Shown here piece by piece: positions 1 through 9,251 of a stretch of 63,869 bases of DNA (positions are counted from its first letter, which is position 1; each line of letters starts with the position of its first letter). The notes under the pieces are model-generated. The model was not told the origin of the DNA. It saw nothing but the letters and a program-made list of their open reading frames with translations, and ran no database searches. Location of the stretch: positions 1 through 63,869 of the forward strand of contig CAIYRS010000017.1 of assembly GCA_903928685.1 (NCBI GenBank), in the 5' to 3' direction. A program made the position numbers and the translations under genes. The stretch comes from an uncultured Methylococcaceae bacterium (lineage in GTDB: Bacteria; Pseudomonadota; Gammaproteobacteria; Methylococcales; Methylomonadaceae).

Positions 1-58
1 CGGGTAAAAAATCTTTTATACGTTCCCATTGGTCATCCCTTAAAACAGTTCGATCCAT
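1..58 (-). CDS. N-terminal tip of an IS5-type transposase, cut by the window edge
   Basis: Read on the minus strand from an ATG at 58, the frame is open to the window edge and begins MDRTVLRDDQWERIKDFLP. That opening is typical of the N-terminal domain of IS5/IS1182-like transposases. A purine-rich GGAAA lies about six bases before the ATG. Only 19 residues are visible, so the DDE catalytic core and the second end of the element cannot be judged. The flanking sequence to about 140 probably contains the end of this insertion sequence, but I could not define its inverted repeat. Confidence 0.7.
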   Translation of the reverse strand, partial: MDRTVLRDDQWERIKDFLP

Positions 59-153
59 GATTTTTCCAAGGCAAATGGATATTAGAACACATCAATAGGG
101 CTTATTTGTTTAGAATTGGTTGAGAACGCTCCCTAGTACTCAATATTATTTTC

Positions 154-227
154 GTAGGGGCGAGCGGCTGCTCGCCTGATTGCGCCAGTACGGTTTCTAA
201 AAAAGGCGGACAGCCGTCCGCCCCTAC
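154..227. repeat. GTAGGGGCG palindromic repeat
   Basis: An imperfect inverted repeat opens with GTAGGGGCGAGCGGCTGCTC and closes with a GGCGGACAGCC...CGCCCCTAC arm. It lies between the IS fragment and the lipoprotein gene and has no coding content. A related GTAGGGGCG core recurs near 50022. Confidence 0.6.
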
Positions 228-277
228 AAAATTAGGTTGATCCGAGAAAAATAATTGACTGGATACTGGTGTTAAGG

Positions 278-655
278 CTATTTCGGATCAGCTGCTGACT
301 GGCTGTTTTTCATGCAAGCGGCATAAAGATCATTGGCATTGGCTTTGCCTCGTGCCGTTAAATAACAATTGCGGGATGAATTCAGATAGTCTTGGGTTAA
401 TGAAGATGGCGTGTGGCCGTTACGTGCCATGCAGCTGGCGAAGGCATTGTCATCGTAGTAACTGGGCATGTCCACGATGGTTAAGGCGTTTCCCGTCAGC
501 ACTTTTACAGGCGTAGTGACTAATGCCGTCTGATGGCAACTTAAAGCATCGGCAAAGTAGTTATTATTGCTATCTTCCTGCCGAGTAGCCTGATTACTAC
601 AGCCAAGCAAGGCATTTAAACCCCATACTAAAGCCAGTAATTTAAAAGTTTTCAT
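278..655 (-). CDS. small putative lipoprotein
   Basis: A 125-residue protein that starts with Lys-rich MKTFK, continues with a hydrophobic stretch and ends the signal with a lipobox LLGC (Cys19). It is therefore probably lipid-anchored after cleavage by signal peptidase II. The mature part contains several cysteines (DALSCHQTA, FASCMARNG, RNCYLTA, AACMKN) that could form disulfides in the periplasm. I recognise no domain. It stands alone between repeats, with no partner gene in an operon. Function unknown; the lipoprotein call is the supported part. Confidence 0.65.
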   Translation of the reverse strand: MKTFKLLALVWGLNALLGCSNQATRQEDSNNNYFADALSCHQTALVTTPVKVLTGNALTIVDMPSYYDDNAFASCMARNGHTPSSLTQDYLNSSRNCYLTARGKANANDLYAACMKNSQSAADPK

Positions 656-1015
656 TTTTAGCCCTACTAAAGTTTGGTTGATTGGAAAAATATGCTGTCC
701 ACGAAAGGCACGAAAAAATACGAAAATAAATCAATGAAATAAGGCAGTGGCTTGATTTGTATACTTCAACACTTAAACCAATGCCGTTGGGTTGTAAGCA
801 ACTCAATCGACATCTTAATTTTTCGTGTTTTTTCGTGCCTTTCGTGGACAAATTAAAGACATCAGAAAATCCATATACAAAGCATACTAACACCAATTGA
901 TATGGGCTTATTTGTTATTAATACTCAAGTTTTCGATTTTTTAATGGTGGAGCGCGGGCATCCTGCCCGCCTTTCCGCTTAAGCCAATTCCCGACAACCA
1001 TTGCCAAAAACACCT
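656..1015. other. intergenic region made mainly of repeats
   Basis: This 360-base stretch between the lipoprotein and the symporter holds an inverted pair of the CACGAAA repeat (696-850) and a short GCGGGCA...TGCCCGC hairpin at 954-970. A second copy of that hairpin lies at 11754. Frames open across the repeat are not credible genes. I see no clear promoter. Confidence 0.6.
696..850. repeat. inverted pair of CACGAAA repeats
   Basis: The left arm begins TGTCCACGAAAGGCACGAAA at 696 and the right arm is its reverse complement, ending TTTCGTGGACA at 849. About 90 bases separate the two arms of roughly 32 bases. Other pairs with the same outward ends lie at 44529-44837 and 48875-49249, and a half copy at 62077-62110. 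The layout resembles a miniature inverted-repeat element. Confidence 0.7.
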
Positions 1016-2263
1016 ATGCGCCTGTCTTTAAATGTACAAATTTTTCTAGGGGTTATTGTTGGCGTGGTATTAGGTTTATTTTTAAATCACGCTGGCAATG
1101 ATTCCCAACTGAGCAAACAAGGCTTGTATTTCAGTGGCTTGGTCGGCAATTTGTTTGTCGATTTGTTAAAAATGATTTTAGTGCCGCTGGTATTTACCTC
1201 TATCGCGGTCGGCGTCGCCAATTTGCGGGTGCATCAGCAAATGCACCGGGTATGGCTGTGTACTTTGGGGTTTTTCGTCATCTCGATGATGGCGGCGATT
1301 TTATTGGGTCTCGGTGCGACGCAATTGTTCGAACCCGGCAAAGGGCTGACGCTAGATTTATTTCACGATGCGATGAGCGGTTTTCAAGCCAAACAGATGG
1401 GCTTTGGGGATTTTACCAGCAGTTTCTTACATGCTTTATTCGTCAATCCCTTTGCCGCTTTGGCGCAGGGCAATGTCTTGGCAATCGTCATTTACGCTTT
1501 GTTTCTTGGCATTGCTTTGGTGATGGGCGGCGAGCGTTACCGAAACATCCTGTTGTTATTGCAAGAAGGCTTGGAAATCACCTTACGCATGGTGGGTTGG
1601 ATTATGCGTTTGTCGCCGTTCGGCATCATGGCGTTATTGATGCAATTGGTGATTAAACAAGATGTGGCGGTGTTAACCAGCCTGATAAAATTCATCTTGG
1701 TAGTGCTGGGGACAACTTTAGTGCACGGCTTTCTGGTACTGCCGTTGATGTTGTTTTTAGTGACTAAAATCTCGCCCAGCAAATTTTTCTCCGGTGCGCG
1801 TGAGGCATTAATCACCGCTTTTGCCACCAGTTCCAGCTCCGCGACTTTACCGGTAACTTTGCGTTGCGTAGAACAGCATTTGCATGTCAAACCCGATATA
1901 GCTGGCTTTGTCATCCCACTTGGCGCAACCATCAATATGGATGGCACGGCTTTATATGAAGCCTCGGCGGCGTTATTTATCGCCAATTTAGCGGGCGTAG
2001 AATTAGACATTAGCCAACAGTGCATTGTATTTTTTACCGCGATGATCGCCGCCATGGGCGCACCCGGTATTCCCAGTGCGGGCATGGTGACAATGGTGAT
2101 GGTATTGCAATCGGTTGGTTTGCCCGCAGAAGCAATCGCTATCCTGTTGCCTATTGACCGTTTGTTGGATACAGTCCGCACCATGGTCAACGTGGAAGGC
2201 GATATGATCGGCAGTTTGGTGGTGCAAAAATTAGTTTTTAAAATCAATCAATTGAAAGGTTAA
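1016..2263 (+). CDS. dicarboxylate/amino acid:cation symporter (SDF family)
   Basis: Inner-membrane secondary transporter of the DAACS/SDF family (DctA, GltP, Glt-Ph relatives), importing a C4-dicarboxylate or acidic amino acid with H+ or Na+. About eight hydrophobic segments are visible. The re-entrant hairpin serine motif ATSSSSATLP lies near residue 270, the TM7 NMDGT motif follows in GATINMDGTALYEA, and a second hairpin signature is GAPGIPSAG. These are the substrate- and cation-binding elements of the family. The ~415-residue length is normal. A TTG five codons upstream (1001) is an alternative start. I chose the ATG because MRLSLNVQIFLG matches the usual N-terminus. The gene is alone and convergent with rnhA. 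The substrate cannot be assigned from sequence. Confidence 0.9.
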   Translation: MRLSLNVQIFLGVIVGVVLGLFLNHAGNDSQLSKQGLYFSGLVGNLFVDLLKMILVPLVFTSIAVGVANLRVHQQMHRVWLCTLGFFVISMMAAILLGLGATQLFEPGKGLTLDLFHDAMSGFQAKQMGFGDFTSSFLHALFVNPFAALAQGNVLAIVIYALFLGIALVMGGERYRNILLLLQEGLEITLRMVGWIMRLSPFGIMALLMQLVIKQDVAVLTSLIKFILVVLGTTLVHGFLVLPLMLFLVTKISPSKFFSGAREALITAFATSSSSATLPVTLRCVEQHLHVKPDIAGFVIPLGATINMDGTALYEASAALFIANLAGVELDISQQCIVFFTAMIAAMGAPGIPSAGMVTMVMVLQSVGLPAEAIAILLPIDRLLDTVRTMVNVEGDMIGSLVVQKLVFKINQLKG

Positions 2264-2281
2264 CTGACAATCAGAATTAAC

Positions 2282-2737
2282 TTAAAGTGGACGCATTATA
2301 AGTAAATCAATGCCTTTATTAGCCAGTTCATCTGCTCGGTCGTTGCCTTTATCGCCTGAATGGCCTTTTACCCATTGCCATTGTATTTGATGCTGGCTGA
2401 TCGCGGCATCTAGCCTTCGCCAGAGGTCTTCATTTTTAACGGGTTGCTTGCTGGCAGTTTTCCAGCCGCGTTGCTTCCAGTTTCCTAGCCATTCGGTAAT
2501 GCCTTTTAATACATAGCTGGAATCGCTGTTCAATTGTACGGCACAGGGTTTTGTTAAGGCTTCCAAGGCTTGTATTGCTGCCATTAGCTCCATACGGTTG
2601 TTGGTAGTCATGGCTTCGCCGCCATGTAATTCTTTGGTTTTACCTTTAAAACTTAGCAAAACGCCCCAACCTCCGGGACCTGGGTTACCTCGACAAGCGC
2701 CGTCGGTGTAAATTATGACTGTTTCATTCATGTTCAT
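2282..2737 (-). CDS. rnhA: ribonuclease HI
   Basis: Endonuclease that degrades the RNA strand of RNA-DNA hybrids, acting on R-loops and Okazaki primers in the cytoplasm. The 151-residue protein shows the type 1 RNase H acidic set: Asp12 in [14 protein letters not shown], Glu50 in NNRMELMAA, Asp72 in NSDSSYV, and a C-terminal Asp in [10 protein letters not shown], with the handle region WKQRGWKTA. Its start overlaps the end of the upstream methyltransferase gene by 14 bases, so the two are probably co-transcribed. The yafS-rnhA neighbourhood beside mltD is a conserved gammaproteobacterial arrangement. Confidence 0.96.
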   Translation of the reverse strand: MNMNETVIIYTDGACRGNPGPGGWGVLLSFKGKTKELHGGEAMTTNNRMELMAAIQALEALTKPCAVQLNSDSSYVLKGITEWLGNWKQRGWKTASKQPVKNEDLWRRLDAAISQHQIQWQWVKGHSGDKGNDRADELANKGIDLLIMRPL

Positions 2738-3446
2738 GCTTACTTACTTGGGCTGACGCGCTCAGTGCATTGGATAAAACTAATGGGCTGGCAGCGTTTT
2801 TAATGGGTGATAAGGGGATAAGATTGTAGCGGCGTTTTATGGCTTTTACGGCATAGGCGGTTGAAGTCATTGAACCAAAGCTGTTGATGGCTTTGCCTTG
2901 TTTGGATTTGACGGTATCGAGGCCAAATTCTGAGACCGTGATGACTTCAAAATTGAGTAGTCTTAACCAATCTAGGGTTCTGGCGCGGCCTATAAAATGT
3001 CCGCGCCATGAATCTGCCCACTTTAAATCCCATATATATAAGTATCTTACCCATAAACTCCAGGGGTTGAAGTTAATGATGAGTAGCAGTCCTTCGGGTT
3101 TTAAGACTCTTTCTATTTCGCGCATGGTGCGGAAACGGTAGGCGTCAAATTCCAAGAGATGCGGGACAATAATCATGTCTACACTATCGGTTTTCAGTGG
3201 CAAACTATAGGCCTTGGCTTGTATTTTTCTGGCTTCTGGAAAGCCTAATTTTTTTGCGTCAAGTATCGTATAATTTTTGTACAGGGTGCAGTCGACTATT
3301 TCATTTTCCCACCCTAAGCCGCCAATTTGTAAAATCGTTTGTTGGCAACTTACCGTTATGGCGCGTTGCAAATACGCGGCTTCAAGCTCTCTTAAAAGCT
3401 TGCCTCTTGGCGTCTGATACCAGTCGAACAAAAAATTACGTTTCAT
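2724..3446 (-). CDS. yafS: class I SAM-dependent methyltransferase, YafS-like
   Basis: A 240-residue protein of the methyltransferase type 11 fold. The SAM-binding motif I region is degenerate ([14 protein letters not shown]), followed by an acidic strand, then [13 protein letters not shown] and the post-motif [22 protein letters not shown]. Glycine-poor motif I is common in YafS-type proteins. The substrate is unknown. It precedes and overlaps rnhA and is divergent from mltD, as in the Escherichia coli mltD-gloB-yafS-rnhA neighbourhood, but gloB is missing between them here. The family call is firm; the name rests on synteny plus similarity. Confidence 0.8.
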   Translation of the reverse strand: MKRNFLFDWYQTPRGKLLRELEAAYLQRAITVSCQQTILQIGGLGWENEIVDCTLYKNYTILDAKKLGFPEARKIQAKAYSLPLKTDSVDMIIVPHLLEFDAYRFRTMREIERVLKPEGLLLIINFNPWSLWVRYLYIWDLKWADSWRGHFIGRARTLDWLRLLNFEVITVSEFGLDTVKSKQGKAINSFGSMTSTAYAVKAIKRRYNLIPLSPIKNAASPLVLSNALSASAQVSKHEHE

Positions 3447-3540
3447 TAAAACAAACTCAAATTTCTCAGGTTAATGATTTTCAAGAAAAACACGTTATAC
3501 TACCAACCTTGTATTATTAAACTACTCTCTTAGGCTTAAG

Positions 3541-5214
3541 ATGATGAATGTTAATTTTAACAGGCTGCATAATTATTTATTAATTTTGCTCTGCTTAATC
3601 ACCGCAGGCTGTACGAGCACTTCAAAAGAGCCAGTCAATTTGGCTGATCTCGCTACCAATACGGCGGAAGCCGAAAACAGCGATGAACAAAATCAAAATG
3701 CCCGTAACCGCCTAAAATTCAACAAATCTAAAACTCCAACCAGCCACCACAATACGGTTTGGGATCGGCTGCTTTCATTGTATTCGCTTCCAGAAATGGA
3801 TAACGCACGGATTAATGAAGAGATTGAGTGGTATTTAGACCATCCGGCAACACTTGCCATTATCCAACAACGCGCCGAACCTTATCTTCACCATATCCTT
3901 GATGAAGTTGAAGCCAAAAATATTCCCGGTGAATTGGCGTTGTTACCAGTTGTTGAAAGTGCGTTTGTGCCTGATGCTTATTCCAAAGCCGATGCTTCTG
4001 GTTTATGGCAATTTGTGCCATCCACTGGCGAAGAATACGGCTTAGAGCAAAATGCTTGGTATGACGGTCGCCGCGACGTGTACGCATCAACCCAAGCAGC
4101 AACCACTTATCTAAAAGAGCTGAGCGAAACCTTTGATGGCGATTGGTTATTGGCATTAGCTTCATACAATTGTGGTAAAGGCCGAGTCAGAAAATCCATT
4201 GAGTACAATGAAAACCATAATCTGCCTACCGATTATTGGTCGTTAAATTTGCCACAAGAAACCTTGGATTATGTGCCGAAGTTACTTGCTGTCGCCAAAA
4301 TTTTCGCTAATGCTGAAGAATACAATCTGCATTTGCAACACATTCCGAACAAACCATACTTTGAGCCTGTTAACGTCAATGGCCCGCTGGATTTACATAA
4401 AGCCGCGCAATTGGCTAACACCCCTTACGATAAGTTTGTAAAGTTAAATCCAGGATTTAGCCGATCGTGTACTGCACCACAGGGTTCAAACCGTTTATTA
4501 ATTCCTATCGCGCAAGTGCAGTCTTTTAAGAAAAACTTAGCCGAACTGCCTTACGATGAACGTTATGACGAACAGCAGTTACATCCAATTAATAGACCGA
4601 TCCATAACCGCCCTACTGAAAGCAAAGTAGCGGAAGCAAAACCAGATTACTCTCGTCAAGTTACCTTCAATAGCTATAAAGTCAAACACGGTGAAAGTCT
4701 GTCTTCTATTGCAGAAAGAACGCATACCACCATTGTGACATTGAAAGCCGCCAACCATTTGAAAGGTAACACTGTTAAATACGGTGAAATGCTGCAAATT
4801 CCAGGAACAAGTAACAAAGCAATAAACACCCTATTGGTAACAAAAAGCAAAGCCGCCCCTATCGGCAACCAAGTTTATGCCATCAAAAAAGGCGATACTT
4901 TTTGGAATATTTCCCAGCGGTTTTCAGTTAGCCCCAATGATATTGCCGAGTGGAATAAAATCACCCTTAAAACCGCCTTGGTTCCTGGTCGTAAGCTGAC
5001 TATAAAATCCAACAACCAACAAATTGCATCTAGCTCACCTTCCATACGTTTGGTGCAATACACTGTTGGCAAAGGCGATTCGCTGGTTAAAATTGCCAAA
5101 CGCTTTAATGTCTCCGTTGATGATTTGCGTAAATCAAATCCAACCATTAGGACTAAAGCGATTGTGAGCGGACAGAAATTAAAGGTTGTGGTTGATAACC
5201 AACCTTCAACTTAA
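3541..5214 (+). CDS. mltD: membrane-bound lytic murein transglycosylase D
   Basis: Lipoprotein that cleaves the MurNAc-GlcNAc glycosidic bond of peptidoglycan with formation of 1,6-anhydro ends. The N-terminal signal ends in lipobox ITAGC (Cys24). The SLT domain spans roughly residues 110-260, with catalytic Glu139 in LPVVESAF and the downstream SGLWQFVPSTG and ASYNCGKGRV motifs. Three C-terminal LysM repeats bind glycan: YKVKHGESLSSIAERT (about 378), YAIKKGDTFWNISQRF (about 444) and YTVGKGDSLVKIAKRF (about 505). At 557 residues it is a normal MltD. Two adjacent ATGs are possible starts. It faces yafS divergently and zapE convergently. Confidence 0.95.
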   Translation: MMNVNFNRLHNYLLILLCLITAGCTSTSKEPVNLADLATNTAEAENSDEQNQNARNRLKFNKSKTPTSHHNTVWDRLLSLYSLPEMDNARINEEIEWYLDHPATLAIIQQRAEPYLHHILDEVEAKNIPGELALLPVVESAFVPDAYSKADASGLWQFVPSTGEEYGLEQNAWYDGRRDVYASTQAATTYLKELSETFDGDWLLALASYNCGKGRVRKSIEYNENHNLPTDYWSLNLPQETLDYVPKLLAVAKIFANAEEYNLHLQHIPNKPYFEPVNVNGPLDLHKAAQLANTPYDKFVKLNPGFSRSCTAPQGSNRLLIPIAQVQSFKKNLAELPYDERYDEQQLHPINRPIHNRPTESKVAEAKPDYSRQVTFNSYKVKHGESLSSIAERTHTTIVTLKAANHLKGNTVKYGEMLQIPGTSNKAINTLLVTKSKAAPIGNQVYAIKKGDTFWNISQRFSVSPNDIAEWNKITLKTALVPGRKLTIKSNNQQIASSSPSIRLVQYTVGKGDSLVKIAKRFNVSVDDLRKSNPTIRTKAIVSGQKLKVVVDNQPST

Positions 5215-5227
5215 AGAAGCTTTAAAT

Positions 5228-5265
5228 AACGGCTAAAGGGTGTGCTGCCCTATTAGCCGTTTTAG
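5228..5265. terminator. bidirectional intrinsic terminator between mltD and zapE
   Basis: AACGGCTAA (5228-5236) pairs with TTAGCCGTT (5253-5261). An inner AGGG/CCCT extension leaves a seven-base loop, and TTT follows the stem. It sits between two converging genes, and its right edge touches the zapE stop codon. It could serve both strands, because mirrored A residues occur on the other side. Confidence 0.75.
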
Positions 5266-6404
5266 TTAAAGTATGCTGCGGATTGCATTTCAAGTAATCG
5301 TGAAACCGTACGTCTAAACTCAAATACACCATCACCCTCGATATATAAGTCTTGCGCCACCACTTCTGCACTACAAATCAGTTTTATTTTATGCTCATAA
5401 AGCACATCAATTAGCGTAACAAAGCGCTTGGCTTCGTTGCGTTTTTCGGCAGTCATTTTCGGAATTTTTCTTAAAATCAAAATATTAAATCGCTGTGCCA
5501 ACAACAAATAATCACCGCCACCCAATGGTTGTCCACACAATTCATCAAAAGAAATCATGGCAAGATTTTGATAGGCAAAAGGGATATATATTTGCCGCCC
5601 TAAATTTTCCAAAACAACGGGTTTCAATAAACTTGGCGCAATTAGACTATTTATGCGGCTTTCAATAAATGCCGCTTCTTGCCCATCTAAAGGGAAATAA
5701 TAGTTATCAGATTGGGCTTGAAAAGCTAAGCGATAATCGATTTTTGCCACCAACTCAACAATCTTAGCGGAACTATGCAATACCGTAATGAAGAACAAAA
5801 ATTGCTCCCGTTGCAGCCCACCTTGATACAAATCATTGGGATGGCGATTGGAAGTAATAACGACAACAACGCCTAACTCAAACAATTTTTGAAACAAACG
5901 CCCTAAAATCATCGCATCGGCTATATCGGTTACATGAAATTCATCAAAACACAACAACCAAACTGATTCCCGAATGTTTTTTGCTAAAGCAAAAATCGCA
6001 TCAGGATGTTTATGTTGACGGCATTGGTGGATAAACTGATGAACTTCTTCCATAAACGTATTAAAGTGTACCCTACGTTTGGCAGCGAACGGACAAGCCT
6101 CATAAAACAAGGCCATCAGCATGGATTTACCGCGACCTACATCACCAAAAATATAAAGGCTTTGGCACTTTTCTGGCTCTGGACGCAACAATTTCGCCCA
6201 AGCAGAATATCTCTGGTAATGTAAGTTTTTGATTAAATTATCCAATAAATCCTGCAAATGAGTTAATACCGCAAATTGGGCTTCATCATATTGAATTTTT
6301 TTATTCCCTATCAATTCGTTGAATTGTCTCTCAAGTAAATTTGAGTAATCCAAGCCATCTTCATTAGACATCACCACTACTTGGTGCGAACGTTTCTTTA
6401 TCAT
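5262..6404 (-). CDS. zapE: cell division protein ZapE (AFG1-like ATPase)
   Basis: ATPase of the AFG1/LACE1 family; in E. coli ZapE associates with the FtsZ ring under stress and low oxygen. The 380-residue sequence has Walker A GDVGRGKSML, Walker B LLCFDEFHVTDIADAMIL and a sensor/arginine region VVITSNRHPNDLYQGGLQR, all diagnostic of the family. An internal Met (MSNEDGLDYSNLLERQ) at residue 12 is an alternative start that agrees better with the usual N-terminus. It is divergent from lpxC and convergent with mltD. Confidence 0.93.
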   Translation of the reverse strand: MIKKRSHQVVVMSNEDGLDYSNLLERQFNELIGNKKIQYDEAQFAVLTHLQDLLDNLIKNLHYQRYSAWAKLLRPEPEKCQSLYIFGDVGRGKSMLMALFYEACPFAAKRRVHFNTFMEEVHQFIHQCRQHKHPDAIFALAKNIRESVWLLCFDEFHVTDIADAMILGRLFQKLFELGVVVVITSNRHPNDLYQGGLQREQFLFFITVLHSSAKIVELVAKIDYRLAFQAQSDNYYFPLDGQEAAFIESRINSLIAPSLLKPVVLENLGRQIYIPFAYQNLAMISFDELCGQPLGGGDYLLLAQRFNILILRKIPKMTAEKRNEAKRFVTLIDVLYEHKIKLICSAEVVAQDLYIEGDGVFEFRRTVSRLLEMQSAAYFN

Positions 6405-6571
6405 GTAAACAATATTGACGAATAAAAATTAGATTTATATTAAACCATTACCAACAAATTACTTTATCCAATCTAGCCATTTAGGTTTTATCAATCGATT
6501 AAGCCGTTTTACCCAAGCTACTATGGTAGAAACGCGTCGATTTGCACCTTTCAATCGGAGTTTTCCAATTT

Positions 6572-7495
6572 ATGATTAAACAGCGGACTTTAAAAAACAC
6601 TATCAGGGCAACTGGCGTTGGTTTACATACGGGCGAAAAAGTCTATCTGACTTTACGCCCCGCCGAACCAAACACCGGCATTTGCTTCCGTAGAGTGGAT
6701 TTAGCGGAACCCATTACCATCAAAGCAACGCCTAAAAACGTTGGCGAAACCACCTTATCAACCACATTGGTTTCCGGCAATGTAAAAATATCAACCATTG
6801 AACATTTACTTTCTGCCTTTGCTGGTTTAGGCATTGATAACGCCGTAATCGACGTCAGCGCCCCAGAAGTGCCTATCATGGACGGCAGCGCCGGCCCTTT
6901 TGTATTTTTATTGCAATCTGCTGGCGTTGAAGAGCAAAACAGCCCTAAACACTATATTCGCATTAAACGTAGCGTAAGAGTTGAAGATGGCGACAAATGG
7001 GCGGAATTTAACCCGTTTGAAGGCTTTAAAGTCACGTTTACCATCGATTTTGAACATCCCGCTTTTGGCGAAGACGTTAAAACCGCCACGATGGATTTTT
7101 CCTCAACCACTTTTGTAAAAGAAGTCAGCCGTGCGCGTACTTTCGGCTTTATGAAAGACATTGATATGTTGAGAAAAAACAATCTTGCCTTAGGCGGTAG
7201 TTTAGAAAATGCCATCGTCGTCGACGACCACAAAATCCTTAACGAAGATGGCCTACGCAGCGCTGACGAATTTGTTAAACACAAAATCCTGGATGCCATT
7301 GGCGATTTATACTTGCTAGGCCATAGCCTGATTGGCGAATTTACTGGCTATAAATCAGGCCACGGCTTAAACAACAAATTACTGCGCGCCTTGTTAGACG
7401 ATAAAGATGCGTGGGAAATGGTCACTTTTGAAGAAGAAGCCGAAGCGCCTATTAAATTTATGCGTTCTGCTGAATCGGCAGTTTCCGCAGGCTAA
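6572..7495 (+). CDS. lpxC: UDP-3-O-acyl-N-acetylglucosamine deacetylase
   Basis: Zinc hydrolase for the committed step of lipid A synthesis, removing the N-acetyl group from UDP-3-O-acyl-GlcNAc in the cytoplasm. The 307-residue protein begins [21 protein letters not shown]. It shows the zinc ligands as a His in [10 protein letters not shown] and the pair His237/Asp241 in HKILDAIGD, plus the hydrophobic-tunnel region of the family. I chose the ATG at 6572, with CGGAG eleven bases upstream, over a TTG ten codons earlier. Downstream dciA is convergent, a common lpxC neighbour in gammaproteobacteria. ftsZ is not adjacent here. Confidence 0.97.
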   Translation: MIKQRTLKNTIRATGVGLHTGEKVYLTLRPAEPNTGICFRRVDLAEPITIKATPKNVGETTLSTTLVSGNVKISTIEHLLSAFAGLGIDNAVIDVSAPEVPIMDGSAGPFVFLLQSAGVEEQNSPKHYIRIKRSVRVEDGDKWAEFNPFEGFKVTFTIDFEHPAFGEDVKTATMDFSSTTFVKEVSRARTFGFMKDIDMLRKNNLALGGSLENAIVVDDHKILNEDGLRSADEFVKHKILDAIGDLYLLGHSLIGEFTGYKSGHGLNNKLLRALLDDKDAWEMVTFEEEAEAPIKFMRSAESAVSAG

Positions 7496-7502
7496 ACTCC
7501 AC

Positions 7503-7973
7503 TTACGGCTTGCGGTCTTTTGCTAAGCGCGTCAGCGTCGAAGTCAATTTCTGCAACGATACTTGTAAATGCTTATCCGAAACGTTCAGGCTATCGTTTT
7601 GGATAACATTTATAGTTGCCATGGAAGGAATTTTTACTGGCACTTGTGGCTGTAAAGTCACACCTGTTTGTTCAGTGATGATTTTTATCTGCACGGTATC
7701 CACTTTGCTGGATACCACATTATTGGTGCTAGCCAATATATTGGCCTGATAAAAACGTAATTGCGTCGCCCACACTGCCGCATCGGTATAAACCAGCAAG
7801 CGTTTATCGTTCACCAAACAATGTAAAGTATGTTTTGCCAAAGCCTCCGGCAACACCGATTTCACTTGTTGCAAAATACGGTTGTGATACTCCAACTGAC
7901 CGAAAAATCCCGCCAAAACCCGATTTTGATAAAACAGCGGCGTTTTAAATAGTAGTTTTTTCTTTTTCATCAA
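7503..7973 (-). CDS. dciA: DciA-like DUF721 protein (replicative helicase loader family)
   Basis: A 156-residue protein with a DUF721 domain, seen as VLPEALAKHTLHCLVNDKRLLVYTDAAVWATQLRFYQANIL. DciA is the ancestral bacterial DnaB loader, so the expected role is delivery of the replicative helicase to the chromosome. The basic N-terminus MMKKKKLLFKTP is consistent with DNA contact. Its ATG overlaps the TGA of tesA by the ATGA arrangement, so the two genes are translationally coupled. Position next to lpxC matches the Pseudomonas-type synteny. The family call rests on the central motif. Confidence 0.85.
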   Translation of the reverse strand: MMKKKKLLFKTPLFYQNRVLAGFFGQLEYHNRILQQVKSVLPEALAKHTLHCLVNDKRLLVYTDAAVWATQLRFYQANILASTNNVVSSKVDTVQIKIITEQTGVTLQPQVPVKIPSMATINVIQNDSLNVSDKHLQVSLQKLTSTLTRLAKDRKP

Positions 7974-8563
7974 TGCGCCAACAGCGGTATTAGATAAGGC
8001 AAGATTTTAGCCGTTATACGCGGCTGGGCTTGGGCATTGGGATGTAAACCGTCTGCTTGCATTAAATCGCTCACCAATACCACATCTTCCAAAATAAACG
8101 GCACAAACGGCAGTTGTAATTGCTCCGCTAACTGCGGATAGATGTTATAAAACATTTCCACATATTGTTTGCCATAGTTTGGCGGAATTTTCATACCCAA
8201 AATCACCACCTTCGCGCCAATTTTTTGGCTGCGCCGGATAATCTCCATCAGGTTTGCCTTCATCAAGGCAGGCGATAAGCCGCGCAAGCCATCATTCGCA
8301 CCCAACTCCAACAATAATACATCGGGTTTATGGTCGGCTAAGGCCTTATCTAAGCGCGCCAAACCGCCACCACTGGTTTCGCCACTAATACTCACGTTAT
8401 AGATTTGATGCTCCGGCAATTGCTTTTGCAGCAACGCCACCCAACCGTCCTCAACCGCCATGCCATAAGCGGCACTGATACTATCGCCCAAAACAACTAT
8501 TGACTTAGCTTGGCTAGACATGGACAGTAAAGCCATCAACATAGCAATTACACATCTGGACAT
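7970..8563 (-). CDS. tesA: GDSL-type esterase, TesA family
   Basis: Periplasmic multifunctional thioesterase/arylesterase/lysophospholipase of the SGNH fold. A signal peptide (MSRCVIAMLMALLSMSSQA) precedes block I VVLGDSISAAYG with nucleophile Ser28. Block III is LGANDGLRG, and block V DGLHPNAQAQ supplies the Asp/His of the triad. The 197-residue length is usual. It runs divergently from ybbA with only one base between the two ATG codons, and overlaps dciA downstream. This tesA/ybbA-ybbP arrangement is conserved in gammaproteobacteria. Confidence 0.93.
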   Translation of the reverse strand: MSRCVIAMLMALLSMSSQAKSIVVLGDSISAAYGMAVEDGWVALLQKQLPEHQIYNVSISGETSGGGLARLDKALADHKPDVLLLELGANDGLRGLSPALMKANLMEIIRRSQKIGAKVVILGMKIPPNYGKQYVEMFYNIYPQLAEQLQLPFVPFILEDVVLVSDLMQADGLHPNAQAQPRITAKILPYLIPLLAH

Positions 8564-8564
8564 T

Positions 8565-9251
8565 ATGCACTCTCATTCAAACGGATCATCCGCAGTCATT
8601 ATTGCTGAAAACCTCGGCAAAGCGGTAAGCACCGCCGAAGGCACTTTACATATCTTGTCAGCTATAAACCTGATAATCAAATCCGGCGAAAGCCTTGCCA
8701 TTATTGGCGAGTCCGGATCGGGAAAATCAACCCTGATTGGCTTGCTGGCTGGTTTAGATACCCCCAGTAGTGGCACTATCCTTTTAAACGGCCAAGACTT
8801 AACCGCCATGAATGAAGATGGCCGCGCCGCCGTCCGTAAACAACTCATCGGCTTCGTCTTCCAAGCATTCCAATTATTGCCTGCATTAACGGCACTGGAA
8901 AACGTCATGCTGCCATTGGAATTAAACGGCGACAAAAACGCCAAGGCCATCGCCTTAAGCCTATTAGACCGCGTTGGCCTAGAAAAACGCGTTAAACACA
9001 CGCCGAAACAATTATCCGGCGGTGAACAACAACGGGTCGCCATTGCCAGAGCCTTCGCTAGCCAGCCTGCGATTTTATTCGCCGACGAACCCACTGGAAA
9101 TTTAGATAGCAAAACCGGCGCGCAAATTATCGAGCTATTGTTTGAGCTCAATCAAGAACACCAAACCACCCTCATTTTAGTGACCCATGACAACGCCCTA
9201 GCCGCGCGTTGCCAACGTACCATCCGCGTAGCTTCCGGTAAATTGGTATGA
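8565..9251 (+). CDS. ybbA: ABC transporter ATP-binding protein YbbA
   Basis: ATPase of the LolD/MacB-type mechanotransmission ABC superfamily, pairing with the YbbP permease encoded next. Walker A GESGSGKST is near residue 48, the Q-loop is VFQAFQLLPALT, the signature is [14 protein letters not shown], and Walker B is [13 protein letters not shown] with the D-loop and H-loop following (LVTHD). I took the ATG at 8565. An earlier ATG at 8520 would run 44 bases into tesA. The product is about 228 residues. It overlaps ybbP by ATGA. Confidence 0.93.
   Translation: MHSHSNGSSAVIIAENLGKAVSTAEGTLHILSAINLIIKSGESLAIIGESGSGKSTLIGLLAGLDTPSSGTILLNGQDLTAMNEDGRAAVRKQLIGFVFQAFQLLPALTALENVMLPLELNGDKNAKAIALSLLDRVGLEKRVKHTPKQLSGGEQQRVAIARAFASQPAILFADEPTGNLDSKTGAQIIELLFELNQEHQTTLILVTHDNALAARCQRTIRVASGKLV

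Noticed and set aside
642-896. 84-codon frame between the lipoprotein and the symporter
   Set aside because: It is built from the CACGAAA repeat pair and its translation is low-complexity.
1537-2247. Long antisense frame (236 codons) opposite the symporter gene
   Set aside because: It mirrors the codon pattern of a clear SDF transporter and has no family motif or ribosome binding site.
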